From: Olavius sp. associated proteobacterium Delta 1
GTDB lineage: Bacteria > Desulfobacterota > Desulfobacteria > Desulfobacterales > JAFDCJ01
DNA length: 64,000 bases
Assembly: GCA_902749685.1 (NCBI GenBank)
Contig: CACVKW010000291.1
Location: forward strand, 1 to 64,000
Direction: 5' to 3'
Each line of letters begins with the position of its first letter. Position 1 is the first letter of the stretch. Made by a program: the position numbers and the translations under genes. Shown here piece by piece: positions 44,664 to 53,126 of the stretch. Below the pieces are notes generated by a model. That model was not told the DNA's origin. It ran no database searches and worked only from the letters and a program-made list of their open reading frames with translations.

Positions 44664-47210
44664 GTGAAACATCTGAAATCAGATATCCCGCAACGCGGCC
44701 TTCCCGTAGAAGCGGTCCTTGAGGATTTGCAAAAAGCGCTGTGCGACAATGCCGCTGCTGTGCTGCAGGCTCCACCCGGGGCCGGCAAGACAACCTGTAT
44801 TCCCCTGTCCCTGCTAAACGCATCCTGGCTTGGGGGGCGTAAAACTTTGTTGCTGGCTCCGCGCCGCCTGGCTGCCCGGGCGGCGGCCGGGCATATGGCC
44901 GATCTCCTGCAAGAAAGAGTGGGGCAGACGGTCGGCTACCGGGTCCGGTTGGATAGCCGCGTCAGTGCTGCAACCCGCATCGAAGTGGTTACCGAAGGGG
45001 TGCTGACGCGGATGCTGCAAAGCGATCCAGCTTTGGATGGGGTCGGCCTGGTGATTTTTGACGAATTTCACGAGCGCAGTCTGGATGCTGATCTGGGACT
45101 GGCCCTGTGTCTCGATATGCAGGGCGTGCTGAATCAAGAGCTGCGGCTGCTGATCATGTCCGCCACCATCGAAACCGCACCGCTAGCCGCACTGCTGGAC
45201 GATGCGCCGGTGATCACCTGCCCGGGGCGGTCGCATGCGGTTGAAACCCGCTATGTGGGTCGCCACACACCCGATTTTTCCGGCGCTGGCATCGGTGCTG
45301 CCGTGCTGTCAGCTGCCCGCAGTGAATCGGGCAGTATTCTGGTATTTTTGCCCGGTGCCGCTGAGATCCGTCAGGTGGCGCGGTTGCTGGAGAAAGCCGG
45401 GCTGGGTTCGGATTGGATCATTGCGCCACTATTCGGGAACCTGCCGCGCAGCAGTCAGGACCAGGCCATTGAGCCGGCGCCCGGCGGAAAGCGCAAAATC
45501 GTGCTGGCCACGTCCATCGCTGAAACCAGCTTGACCATTGAGGGTATCCGGGTGGTGGTGGACAGCGGCTGGCAGCGGGTTCCGCGTTATGATGTGCGCA
45601 GCGGATTGACCCGGTTGGTCACGATCCCTGTATCACGGGCATCGGCTGACCAGCGGCGGGGCCGGGCCGGCCGAATCGGCCCGGGGATCTGCCTGCGATT
45701 ATGGTCCCATCGGATACATCACACGTTGCCTCCAGCCCACAAGCCTGAGATCCTGGAGGCCGATCTGGCCGGTCTGGCCCTGGAACTGGCGATCTGGGGA
45801 GTGGCCGATCCCAGCCGGTTGCGCTGGCTTGATCCACCTTCCACCGGTGCCTATGACGGTGCCTGCCGATTACTCCAATCCCTTGGCGCGCTGGATGACG
45901 ACCGCAGGATCAGCGATCACGGAAGCCGGATGGCGGCCCTGCCTTTACATCCCCGGTTGGCGCATATGATGCTGGCGGCGGACAGCCTCGGCCTGGGGGG
46001 GATCGCATGTGATCTCGCAGCCTTGCTCAGTGAACGTGATGTGGTTCGGTTTAATCCCGGCCGGAGCGATGCCGATATGCGTATCCGGCTGGATCTGGTG
46101 CAGGCGGCACGCCGCAAACGAACCCCGGCCTATCCGGATGCCACCATTGATTTTTCCGCCGTCCGCCGGGTAGTCCGGACGGCGGATCATTTGCGCCGGA
46201 GCATGGGCGGCAGAGTCGCTGAATGTGATGCCGCATCCATCGGCCGGCTGCTGGCCTGGGCTTATCCGGACCGGGTTGCCCGGCGGCGTCCGGCAGGCAG
46301 GGGAACGTTTTTGTTGGCCAACGGCCGGGGTGCGGTTCTGGATCCGGTTGAGCCTCTGGCGGCCGAGGCGTTTGTGGTTGCGGTCGAACTGGACGGTAAT
46401 CGGCGCAACGCGCGCATATACAGAGCGGCGGCCTGCGATCTGGATATTCTTATGGAGCAGTTTGCCGAACAGATCCATTGGGCGGAAACAGTGGCGTGGG
46501 ATCCGCAGCGCCGGGTGGTTGCGGCACGGCGCGACTTAAAGCTGGGCGCTCTGACATTGCGAAGCGAGCCGCTGACGACGCCCGCCTCGCATCAAGTTCT
46601 GGCGGCACTGCTTGAAGGTATCCGGCAGCAGGGCCCCGATTGCTTGCCATGGACACGGGCCCTCAGACATTGGCAGAATCGCGTCTGCTTTTTGCGAAGA
46701 CTGGCCGAAGTTCAGCAGCAGTGGCCGGATGTTTCTGATGACGGCCTTACAAAAAATCTGGCGCAATGGCTGGCACCTTACCTGACCGGAATATCCCGGC
46801 TGCGCGACCTGGCTCGAATTGAATTGAAAAAGGCGCTGGCCAGTATGCTGTCCTATCAGCAGCGTCGGCTAGTGGACGAATTGGCCCCGAGTCACCTGAC
46901 GGTGCCCAGCGGTTCGCGGATCCCGATTGATTATTCAGGTGATGTGCCGGTGCTGGCCGTGCGTCTGCAGGAAATGTTCGGCCTATCCGAAAATCCGGCT
47001 GTAGCCGGCGGCCGTCAACCCCTGCAGATTCATTTGCTTTCGCCGGCCGGTCGTCCGGTGCAAATTACACAGGATCTGGCGGGATTCTGGCAGACCGGCT
47101 ATGCCGAAGTGAAAAAAGAACTGAAAGGGCGCTATCCCAAACATTATTGGCCGGACGACCCGCTGCAGGCACAAGCCACAGCGCGGGTGCGGCCGCGAAT
47201 TATGACCTGA
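44664..47210 (+). CDS. hrpB: ATP-dependent helicase HrpB
   Basis: About 848 residues from GTG 44664; a TTG at 44610 would lengthen it by 18 residues encoded by repeat DNA, and no start has a good ribosome binding site. DEAH-box motifs are intact: PPGAGKTTCIPL (Walker A), FDEFHERS (DEFH in place of DEAH), IMSATI, TSIAETSLTIEG and DQRRGRAGR. The HA2 and HrpB_C domains complete the chain up to the normal family length. HrpB is a conserved bacterial helicase of uncertain substrate. GC content and codon use are higher than in the surrounding decayed genes. Confidence 0.93.
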   Translation: MKHLKSDIPQRGLPVEAVLEDLQKALCDNAAAVLQAPPGAGKTTCIPLSLLNASWLGGRKTLLLAPRRLAARAAAGHMADLLQERVGQTVGYRVRLDSRVSAATRIEVVTEGVLTRMLQSDPALDGVGLVIFDEFHERSLDADLGLALCLDMQGVLNQELRLLIMSATIETAPLAALLDDAPVITCPGRSHAVETRYVGRHTPDFSGAGIGAAVLSAARSESGSILVFLPGAAEIRQVARLLEKAGLGSDWIIAPLFGNLPRSSQDQAIEPAPGGKRKIVLATSIAETSLTIEGIRVVVDSGWQRVPRYDVRSGLTRLVTIPVSRASADQRRGRAGRIGPGICLRLWSHRIHHTLPPAHKPEILEADLAGLALELAIWGVADPSRLRWLDPPSTGAYDGACRLLQSLGALDDDRRISDHGSRMAALPLHPRLAHMMLAADSLGLGGIACDLAALLSERDVVRFNPGRSDADMRIRLDLVQAARRKRTPAYPDATIDFSAVRRVVRTADHLRRSMGGRVAECDAASIGRLLAWAYPDRVARRRPAGRGTFLLANGRGAVLDPVEPLAAEAFVVAVELDGNRRNARIYRAAACDLDILMEQFAEQIHWAETVAWDPQRRVVAARRDLKLGALTLRSEPLTTPASHQVLAALLEGIRQQGPDCLPWTRALRHWQNRVCFLRRLAEVQQQWPDVSDDGLTKNLAQWLAPYLTGISRLRDLARIELKKALASMLSYQQRRLVDELAPSHLTVPSGSRIPIDYSGDVPVLAVRLQEMFGLSENPAVAGGRQPLQIHLLSPAGRPVQITQDLAGFWQTGYAEVKKELKGRYPKHYWPDDPLQAQATARVRPRIMT

Positions 47211-47254
47211 TCGTAGAAGAAACTGTCGTTTCATATAAGGGAGTATTCAGGCGA

Positions 47255-47345
47255 TCGAACCTGATGCTTTTCGTACTCGTCCGCGTTCTCGTGCTCGTCG
47301 CTGTGAGTCGGAATTTTATCGAGGACGAGGGACGCGTACGACGAC
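47255..47345. repeat. Degenerate inverted repeat of CGTC/CGAC words
   Basis: The left arm is built of TCGT, CCGCG and CTCGT words (about 47273-47303), and the right arm of CGAGGACGAGG and ACGACGACG words (about 47321-47351); they are approximate reverse complements. The 3' part of the EF-hand frame reads into it, supporting truncation of that gene. Confidence 0.4.
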
Positions 47346-47636
47346 GACGTCCGTACTTTGTAACCGCGTGCGGAATAGATTATGTTGACCAACTCCATTG
47401 TACTCGTCGTACCACCCACTCTTTAAAGCCATTGGATCTTTTTGAGTCTGCTGGATTATGGCTTTGAATTGTTTGCGGGGGATCGGTTCGCGGAGGGTCA
47501 ATAGGTCGAGCAGTGCCAGAATGGGAGCCTCGTACCAGTGCCAGCCCAATCGCGTTGCAGCTGTGTGAAGCTCTGATCTTGAAACATTGCCGTCATGGTC
47601 CAGATCAAGCAGATCAAAAAACGAATCAGTTATCAT
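47316..47636 (-). pseudogene. EF-hand protein, probably truncated
   Basis: From an ATG at 47636 (MITDSFFDLLD) one canonical calcium-binding EF-hand loop is clear: D-L-D-H-D-G-N-V-S-R-S-E. A helical GWHWYEAPILALLDLL and a PIPRKQFKAIIQQTQKDP segment follow. After about residue 70 the reading enters the inverted-repeat DNA and becomes basic nonsense (VVVVRVPRPR). It has no good ribosome binding site. Most likely only the N-terminal fragment of a longer gene survives. Confidence 0.5.
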
Positions 47637-47650
47637 TATGATTCTTGCCG

Positions 47651-47676
47651 TGCAAATCCCGCCACGGCGGGATTGC
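47651..47676. repeat. GC palindrome (REP-like)
   Basis: TGCAAATCCCGCC and GGCGGGATTGCA form an almost perfect palindrome with a two-base centre and one extra A. The core resembles the palindromes at 8607-8621 and 37697-37711. Confidence 0.5.
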
Positions 47677-47734
47677 AAGTTCAAGCCAGGCGCTATGCGG
47701 ATGGTAGTTGACTCAGGCGGCTCCTGGCAAGGTT

Positions 47735-48238
47735 CTATTCCATGTCAAATTCTTTGAAATCAAACCAGTAACCGGTTTTACTCATGTAGTCCAGCTCGAA
47801 CTGGACCGCATGGATGTGATTGTTTTCGATCTCCAGAAACCGCGCGAACAATGCCCGGCCTACGGCCGCCAATTCATCAACCATTTTGCGGTAGAAGTCA
47901 CTGGTTTCGATTTCTGCTTTCAGCGCTTTGCTTAGCATCTGCTTTCGGATACCGTGAAAATCTTTTGCCACCAGCGATTCGACCTTGGCCGCTTCCTGAT
48001 TGATGGTATCCAGGGAAGGAATTGCAGAATCCAGTTTTTCGGAATCGATCTGCCCGGTTTTTTTTAACTGCTCCAGAGTATGTTGAAGGTAATCAATATG
48101 ATGCTGTTCGTCATTACCCAGAGCTTCAAAGATTCTTCTGCCGGCCTCGTCATTTACAGCAGCTTCGGCTTCCCGATAAACATCACGAATCTTAACTTCA
48201 TTCTCAATGGCCGTTTTGATCGCATTTTCGAGTGTCAT
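47735..48238 (-). CDS. Ferritin-like (rubrerythrin-type) di-iron protein
   Basis: About 167 residues with AAAGGAG before the ATG. Four long helices carry the di-iron ligands: E-N-E near the start (AIENEVKIRDVYREAE), DEQHH after it, EIETSDFYRKM in the third helix and LEIENNHIHAV in the fourth, giving the paired E-x-x-H pattern. It lacks the rubredoxin end of true rubrerythrin. It probably functions in iron storage or peroxide defence in the cytoplasm, as usual in anaerobes. The gene is monocistronic. Confidence 0.87.
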   Translation of the reverse strand: MTLENAIKTAIENEVKIRDVYREAEAAVNDEAGRRIFEALGNDEQHHIDYLQHTLEQLKKTGQIDSEKLDSAIPSLDTINQEAAKVESLVAKDFHGIRKQMLSKALKAEIETSDFYRKMVDELAAVGRALFARFLEIENNHIHAVQFELDYMSKTGYWFDFKEFDME

Positions 48239-48454
48239 TTTAATCGCTCCTTTTGCTTATCCCGGCTGATACCTGAATTTTAGTGCAAAAATTAAATGAT
48301 AACATAATATTAAATACCGGGATAATCAACACCCGGTTGTCGCCCTAGCGGATATAAATTGTTCTGCCGTCAATAAATAATCCTTCCCATTTGGCTCAGA
48401 ATTTCCTACAAAAGAACCTGAATTGATATGCATGTAATTAATTAGGTAACGAAT

Positions 48455-48829
48455 ATGGCAAACATAACGCGGTTCAACGAACAAAACCCGGATCAGTGGA
48501 AACAGCAAAACGAAGAAATTCTTCAAAAAGTTCATGATGATGCCCTTAAAGCAATAATCTGTGGCATCTTAAATCTGCACGAACTTGAACATACCGGTGA
48601 GTGGAAAAACGCCGGCCGGCGTCTTGATTACTCCAATTCAACGTTTGAAGTATATCTTCAGCATCATACGACATGGTCCCTTAAAGATTTTAGGTTGCTC
48701 GAAGAGGCTGTTTTTGAGCACTTTGATGAATTAAAAAGAAATGGGTTAGGCAGCGTGTTACAGCGGCTGAAAAGATTGAAAAAGGAGCCCAATCCCCTGC
48801 AGGAGCGAAGACGAAAACAGAGGCGATAA
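48455..48829 (+). CDS. Hypothetical protein, 124 residues
   Basis: The product (begins MANITRFNEQNPDQ) is helical and charged with a basic end (LKRLKKEPNPLQERRRKQRR). No signal peptide or membrane segment is present. A weak AGGTAACGA precedes the ATG. Its stop is seven bases from the stop of the convergent ADP-ribosylglycohydrolase-like gene. The family is not recognised; the basic tail might contact nucleic acid. Confidence 0.55.
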   Translation: MANITRFNEQNPDQWKQQNEEILQKVHDDALKAIICGILNLHELEHTGEWKNAGRRLDYSNSTFEVYLQHHTTWSLKDFRLLEEAVFEHFDELKRNGLGSVLQRLKRLKKEPNPLQERRRKQRR

Positions 48830-48835
48830 AGTATT

Positions 48836-49471
48836 TTACCCAATTCCGTAAAGCTTGCCCGACAGCTCTTCGTCGAACGGTTCTCCCCGGATCAATGCAC
48901 TGACAATCACGCAATACGATGCGCTGAGAGCCACAACAAAGGGATCGATCTGAGTCAGCCGAATGTTTCTTGCAATCAACTGCGCGCCTTCGGTTGGCGA
49001 CAGCGCATACCTTGCGGCAAGCACTATCGCGCGTTCTGCCCCCTCGCTGGTGTCGGAATAATCGCCGGTTTGTCCCCAGGGCTTTTCATTCCGGACCCGG
49101 GCCTGGTAGAGTTCTCGGATCGACTGGTTGGTATATCCGCCGGGGCCGGCGTACGAGGAACCGTCCATCTGTTGCAGGAATTTTTCATCCAGCTGCCGGG
49201 TAAAATCGGCCTCGTCGTATCCATTGTTTTCCACGACAGATCGCAGCAGATCAAGGGTGATCAGGCCGGTCTGGCATAAATTGCCGGCCTTGAGGCCATC
49301 ATGATAGCGCCCGGGTTTCGGATCGGTGTATCCGTCGATCCAGGGGCCGAAATGCCTTCTCATCTGGTTAAGATCATAGTACCAGTGCGGTCCCAACCCC
49401 AGAGCATCGCCGATCAGGGCCCCTGCCACAGCGCCCGCCGCCCGGTCCTTGATTTTACCCTGTTCCATCAT
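48836..49471 (-). pseudogene. ADP-ribosylglycohydrolase-family protein, C-terminally truncated
   Basis: About 211 residues. The N-terminal family signature is clear: AAGAVAGALIGDALGLGPHWYYD. The helical core continues through NQSIRELYQARV and ALSPTEGAQLIARN. Family members usually have about 300-350 residues and end with a metal-binding segment containing D-x-D-T-like motifs; here the frame stops soon after GEPFDEELSGKLYG and that segment is absent. The jump from FDEEL to KLYG looks like a deletion joint. It is therefore probably non-functional, though a short natural variant is possible. The ribosome binding site is weak. Confidence 0.6.
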
Positions 49472-49664
49472 GTATCACCTCGCATTCTCCCTCACGTTTG
49501 ATCGGGCATTATTTGCCCATGAATTATACTAAGACTTCCTGAGAACTATTCAACACCATATATCCTAAGGATTAAGTTGGCAGCACTACCGGTGAGTGTG
49601 CTTCTGGTGCTTACCGTTTCATGTCAAAAAAAGAATGTGGCAGTCGAAAATGGAATGGATATAA

Positions 49665-49699
49665 GGGCCGCAGTGAGATTGGATACCTCACTGCGGCCC
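49665..49699. terminator. Strong 13-base perfect hairpin
   Basis: GGGCCGCAGTGAG and its exact complement CTCACTGCGGCCC enclose a nine-base loop, just beyond the stop of the minus-strand FHA gene (49724). The plus-strand side is followed by TGTTCTTTT; the minus side has no U-run. It is likely a terminator or transcript-end hairpin for the FHA gene. Confidence 0.6.
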
Positions 49700-49723
49700 T
49701 GTTCTTTTCAGAAATGCGATTTC

Positions 49724-50521
49724 TCATTTTGCGGGTTTATCGTATGAAAACTGCAGCCTTGTCGAACCGATTTCGATAATGTCAGAATCTGTGAGAAGCG
49801 TTGAATCGCCGACTGTGATATCATTGATTTTGGGTTTGGGCAGCCCGCCGATGTAATTGAAGTAAAAACCAGCGGGCTCTTTGCTGATGGTAGCTGATGT
49901 TGGATCCAGTAGAAAACCTTTAACCACAATGTCAGAAGTTGGATGTTTTCCGATGGTGGTGATTTTACGCGTCAGCTCAATTCGGCCGTTGCCCCCGGCT
50001 AAATAGGTCAGGGTGCCGTCGGTTGCTTCTTTTTTACGATGGGTTGTGGGTCCCGATGTTTGGGGTTCAACCTCCTTCACAGCGCCGCGGCTTTGGCTCT
50101 TGTCCCAGAACCTTACCACATTGATACTCTTGTGCGAGGTGCTTTTTTTCATCATCCTGCGGTGCTGGGATGAATTCATGACTAATGTGTCATCATCCTT
50201 ATCCGTTTTCCTATTGAGTGTTGGTTCTTTTTTACGTTGTTCAAAGACGAGGGAATGATCCCCGATGTTGATAACATCTCCATGTTCAAGCCAGTGGGTG
50301 TTGACGAGTTGCTCATTGACAAAAGCACCATTCTTACTCTGCAGATCAATCAGCACAAACCGTTCACCCAAAGAGTCAATTTTGGCGTGGTGACCAGAAA
50401 CAACAGGATCATCAATTACCACGTCATTATCCTGACGCCGTCCAATCGTTATTGAAACGCCATTGCGAAGCTGATAGTCTCCAAGTGGCTTATTTTTGAA
50501 TATTAAGGTTATTGTCGGCAT
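49724..50521 (-). CDS. Double FHA-domain protein (paralogue of the one at 33.7 kb)
   Basis: About 265 residues. The layout equals that of the 33677-34483 gene: FHA1 (GRRQDNDVVIDDPVVSGHHA, SKNGAFVNEQLV), a linker with the matching VRFWDKSQSRG segment, the shared TLTYLAGGNGRIEL joint and a second FHA (IGKHPTSDIVVKGF) without the usual S-x-x-H histidine. The two are clearly duplicates that have diverged. Unlike its copy, this gene stands alone and has no NERD or DUF4870 partner. A phosphothreonine-reader role is inferred from the first domain. Confidence 0.85.
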   Translation of the reverse strand: MPTITLIFKNKPLGDYQLRNGVSITIGRRQDNDVVIDDPVVSGHHAKIDSLGERFVLIDLQSKNGAFVNEQLVNTHWLEHGDVINIGDHSLVFEQRKKEPTLNRKTDKDDDTLVMNSSQHRRMMKKSTSHKSINVVRFWDKSQSRGAVKEVEPQTSGPTTHRKKEATDGTLTYLAGGNGRIELTRKITTIGKHPTSDIVVKGFLLDPTSATISKEPAGFYFNYIGGLPKPKINDITVGDSTLLTDSDIIEIGSTRLQFSYDKPAK

Positions 50522-50911
50522 TTTCCTGCTCTTGGAAAAATGTACATTAGACCGGCTATATTTCCCTCTGATCAGCGTGTTTAAAACAGTGGGAGCCCTT
50601 CTTTCGCATCATCTAAATCATATAATACTTATCGATTTCCGTCAAGATTTTAGGGTGTTGGATTATTGATATCCCTTTGAAATAACAATAGATATGATCC
50701 GTCACAATAGCCTTTCAACTATAATACGGAATTCGCGAAATCGAAACCAAATTTTTATCATGATACCCTATTATTGACAGCCAAAAAGATTGATATCCAT
50801 CTGCGAGCAGTCTATATTATTGACAGGCCTGACTTATTTCAATAAGTGGCATCTCAGCTTCATGCCGAAAGCCGGAAATTGGCCCTAAAATAGCATCGGG
50901 TGGCAAAATAC
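50522..50911. other. Non-coding gap
   Basis: About 390 AT-rich bases with no supported gene. The promoter of the FHA gene should be in the left part. The sequence TATTATTGACAG occurs twice (about 50769 and 50816), a short direct repeat of unknown meaning. Confidence 0.35.
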
Positions 50912-51034
50912 ATGCCAGAGCTAAACGAAGAGCAAAAAATGATTCTTGCGACGGTAAGGAAAATTGCCCGTGAGGTAGTCAAACAGCGGGCGGCTAACTG
51001 TCTAGATAAATTCCATCAACAGACTTGCCTTTGA
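50912..51034 (+). pseudogene. N-terminal remnant of an acyl-CoA dehydrogenase
   Basis: A 40-codon frame (begins MPELNEEQKMIL, then ATVRKIAREVVKQRAA) matches the start of acyl-CoA dehydrogenases, whose first helix reads L-x-E-E-Q-x-M-I-x-x-T-V-R-x-x-A-R-E. After residue 28 the resemblance stops and a TGA follows at 51032. The remaining about 340 residues are gone, and the YwbE gene begins 43 bases later. Confidence 0.65.
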
Positions 51035-51076
51035 ATTCAGGCTGCAAGCATCTAAGTAGGATAAGGAGCGTTGTTA

Positions 51077-51283
51077 ATGGATGGAAGGAACCGGCGGGAT
51101 ATAAGACCCGGAATAGAAGTTGACATCGTGCTGAAAAAGGACCAGCGCACCGGCAAACTGACCCGGGGCGTTGTCAAGGATATTCTCACCAAATCTGCCA
51201 ATCATCCCCATGGCATTAAGGTCCGGCTGGCTGATGGACAGGTGGGCAGGGTCAAAGTAATCCATGATTTTACTCAGGATTGA
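51077..51283 (+). CDS. ywbE: YwbE family protein (DUF2196)
   Basis: 68 residues from ATG 51077 with AAGGAG upstream. The YwbE pattern is complete: IRPGIEVDIVLKKDQRTGKL, TRGVVKDILTK and HPHGIKVRLADGQVGRV. The fold is a small beta barrel and the function is unknown. It lies 90 bases before ettA on the same strand and may share its transcript; a link to translation would be speculative. Confidence 0.9.
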   Translation: MDGRNRRDIRPGIEVDIVLKKDQRTGKLTRGVVKDILTKSANHPHGIKVRLADGQVGRVKVIHDFTQD

Positions 51284-51373
51284 CATTACCGAAATAATAG
51301 GAATATTTGAATATGTTTTTTTCTAATTCAAGGCAACCATATCCCCTTAACCGAGCACTGGAGGTTTTGAGCT

Positions 51374-53053
51374 GTGAGCACCGAGCCTAACAAAATTATC
51401 TACTCTATGATCCAGGTCAGCAAGTTCTATGATGGAAAGCCGATCTTAAAAGACATCTCACTGTCTTACTTTTACGGGGCTAAAATCGGTGTACTCGGCT
51501 TGAACGGCGCCGGCAAAAGTTCCCTGCTGCGCATTCTGGCCGGAGCGGATAAAAACTTCAACGGTGAGACGATTCCCTCTCCGGGTTACACCATTGGCTA
51601 TCTGGAACAGGAACCGCTGGTGGATGTCGATCTGACCGTGCGACAGGTGGTTGAGCAAGGGGTGCAGGAAGCGGTTGACCTTCTCAAGGCGTTTGAAGAA
51701 ATCAACTTGAAGTTTGCCGAACCCATGAGCGACGATGAGATGGACAAGCTCATCCAGGAACAGGCCCGGGTTCAGGAAAAGCTCGATGTAATGGACGCCT
51801 GGGATCTTGAGGCACGCCTGGAAATGGCCATGGATGCCCTGCGCTGTCCGGCGGGAGCCACACCGGTCAAGGTCCTTTCAGGGGGCGAGAAGCGCCGGGT
51901 AGCCCTCTGTCGCCTGCTGCTGAAAAAACCGGACATTTTGCTGCTGGACGAGCCGACCAACCACCTCGATGCGGAGAGTGTCGCCTGGCTTGAGCAGCAC
52001 CTGCAACAGTATCCGGGAACCGTCATCGCCGTTACCCATGATCGCTATTTTCTCGACAACGTGGCCGGCTGGATACTCGAACTCGACCGTGGTGAGGGGA
52101 TCCCCTGGAAGGGGAACTATTCCAGCTGGCTGGAGCAGAAGCAGGAGCGTCTGCGGCGTCAGGAAAAAGCCGAAAGCACCCGACAAAAGACCCTGCAGCG
52201 CGAATTGGAGTGGATCCGCATGTCTCCCAAAGGACGCCATGCCAAGAGTCAGGCCCGGATCAACGCTTATGAAAAACTGATCTGCCGGGAAGCGCCGAAG
52301 CAGGAAACCGACCTTGAACTTTATATTCCGCCGGGACCCCGATTGGGTGATGTGGTTATCGAGGCTGAGCACGTCAGCAAAGCTTTTGACGAACGACTGT
52401 TGATTGAAGACATGAGCTTTCGTCTGCCCCCCGGTGCCATTGTCGGTGTCATCGGCGCCAATGGCGCCGGTAAGACGACCCTCTTCAATATGATCATCGG
52501 TCAGGAAATTTCCGATTCCGGTACAATCCGGGTAGGAGACACGGTCAAGCTTGCTTATGCCGACCAGGATCGAGAACTGGATGCTGACAAGTCCATCTGG
52601 CAGGAGATCAGCGGTGGTAACGAACAGCTCGAGCTTGGCAACCGGATGATCAACTCGCGGGCCTATGTCGCCCGCTTCAACTTTTCAGGGACCGATCAGC
52701 AGAAAAAGGTGGGATCAATCTCCGGTGGACAGCGCAATCGGGTACACCTGGCCAAGATACTCAAGAACGGCGCCAATGTTATTTTGCTGGACGAACCGAC
52801 CAATGATCTGGATGTCAACACGCTGCGCGCCCTGGAGGAGGCTTTGGAGAACTTCGGCGGGTGTGCCGTGGTGATCAGCCACGACCGCTGGTTCCTGGAC
52901 CGTATCGCCACGCACATTCTGGCCTTTGAAGGCGACAGCCGGGTGGTTGTTTTCCAGGGCAACTGGTCGGAGTACGAGGCCGACCGCAGAAAGCGCCTGG
53001 GCACTGAAGCCGACCGGCCGCACCGCATCAAGTATCGCCAGTTGACCCGTTAG
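51374..53053 (+). CDS. ettA: Energy-dependent translational throttle protein EttA (ABC-F)
   Basis: 559 residues from GTG 51374, with GGAGG about nine bases upstream. Two ABC domains are complete: [27 protein letters not shown] and [13 protein letters not shown] in the first; [25 protein letters not shown] and [11 protein letters not shown] in the second. The EttA-type arm ([13 protein letters not shown]) and the P-site tRNA-interaction linker ([21 protein letters not shown]) are present. EttA binds the ribosomal E site and gates the first elongation step according to ADP/ATP ratio. The primase-like gene begins about 70 bases downstream. Confidence 0.95.
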   Translation: MSTEPNKIIYSMIQVSKFYDGKPILKDISLSYFYGAKIGVLGLNGAGKSSLLRILAGADKNFNGETIPSPGYTIGYLEQEPLVDVDLTVRQVVEQGVQEAVDLLKAFEEINLKFAEPMSDDEMDKLIQEQARVQEKLDVMDAWDLEARLEMAMDALRCPAGATPVKVLSGGEKRRVALCRLLLKKPDILLLDEPTNHLDAESVAWLEQHLQQYPGTVIAVTHDRYFLDNVAGWILELDRGEGIPWKGNYSSWLEQKQERLRRQEKAESTRQKTLQRELEWIRMSPKGRHAKSQARINAYEKLICREAPKQETDLELYIPPGPRLGDVVIEAEHVSKAFDERLLIEDMSFRLPPGAIVGVIGANGAGKTTLFNMIIGQEISDSGTIRVGDTVKLAYADQDRELDADKSIWQEISGGNEQLELGNRMINSRAYVARFNFSGTDQQKKVGSISGGQRNRVHLAKILKNGANVILLDEPTNDLDVNTLRALEEALENFGGCAVVISHDRWFLDRIATHILAFEGDSRVVVFQGNWSEYEADRRKRLGTEADRPHRIKYRQLTR

Positions 53054-53126
53054 TTTTGTGACCCGCCTTGGATTTTCGGCTCTGATTTTCCGAAAGGGTG
53101 TGCAAGAGGGAGTGCAGAAGGAATTT

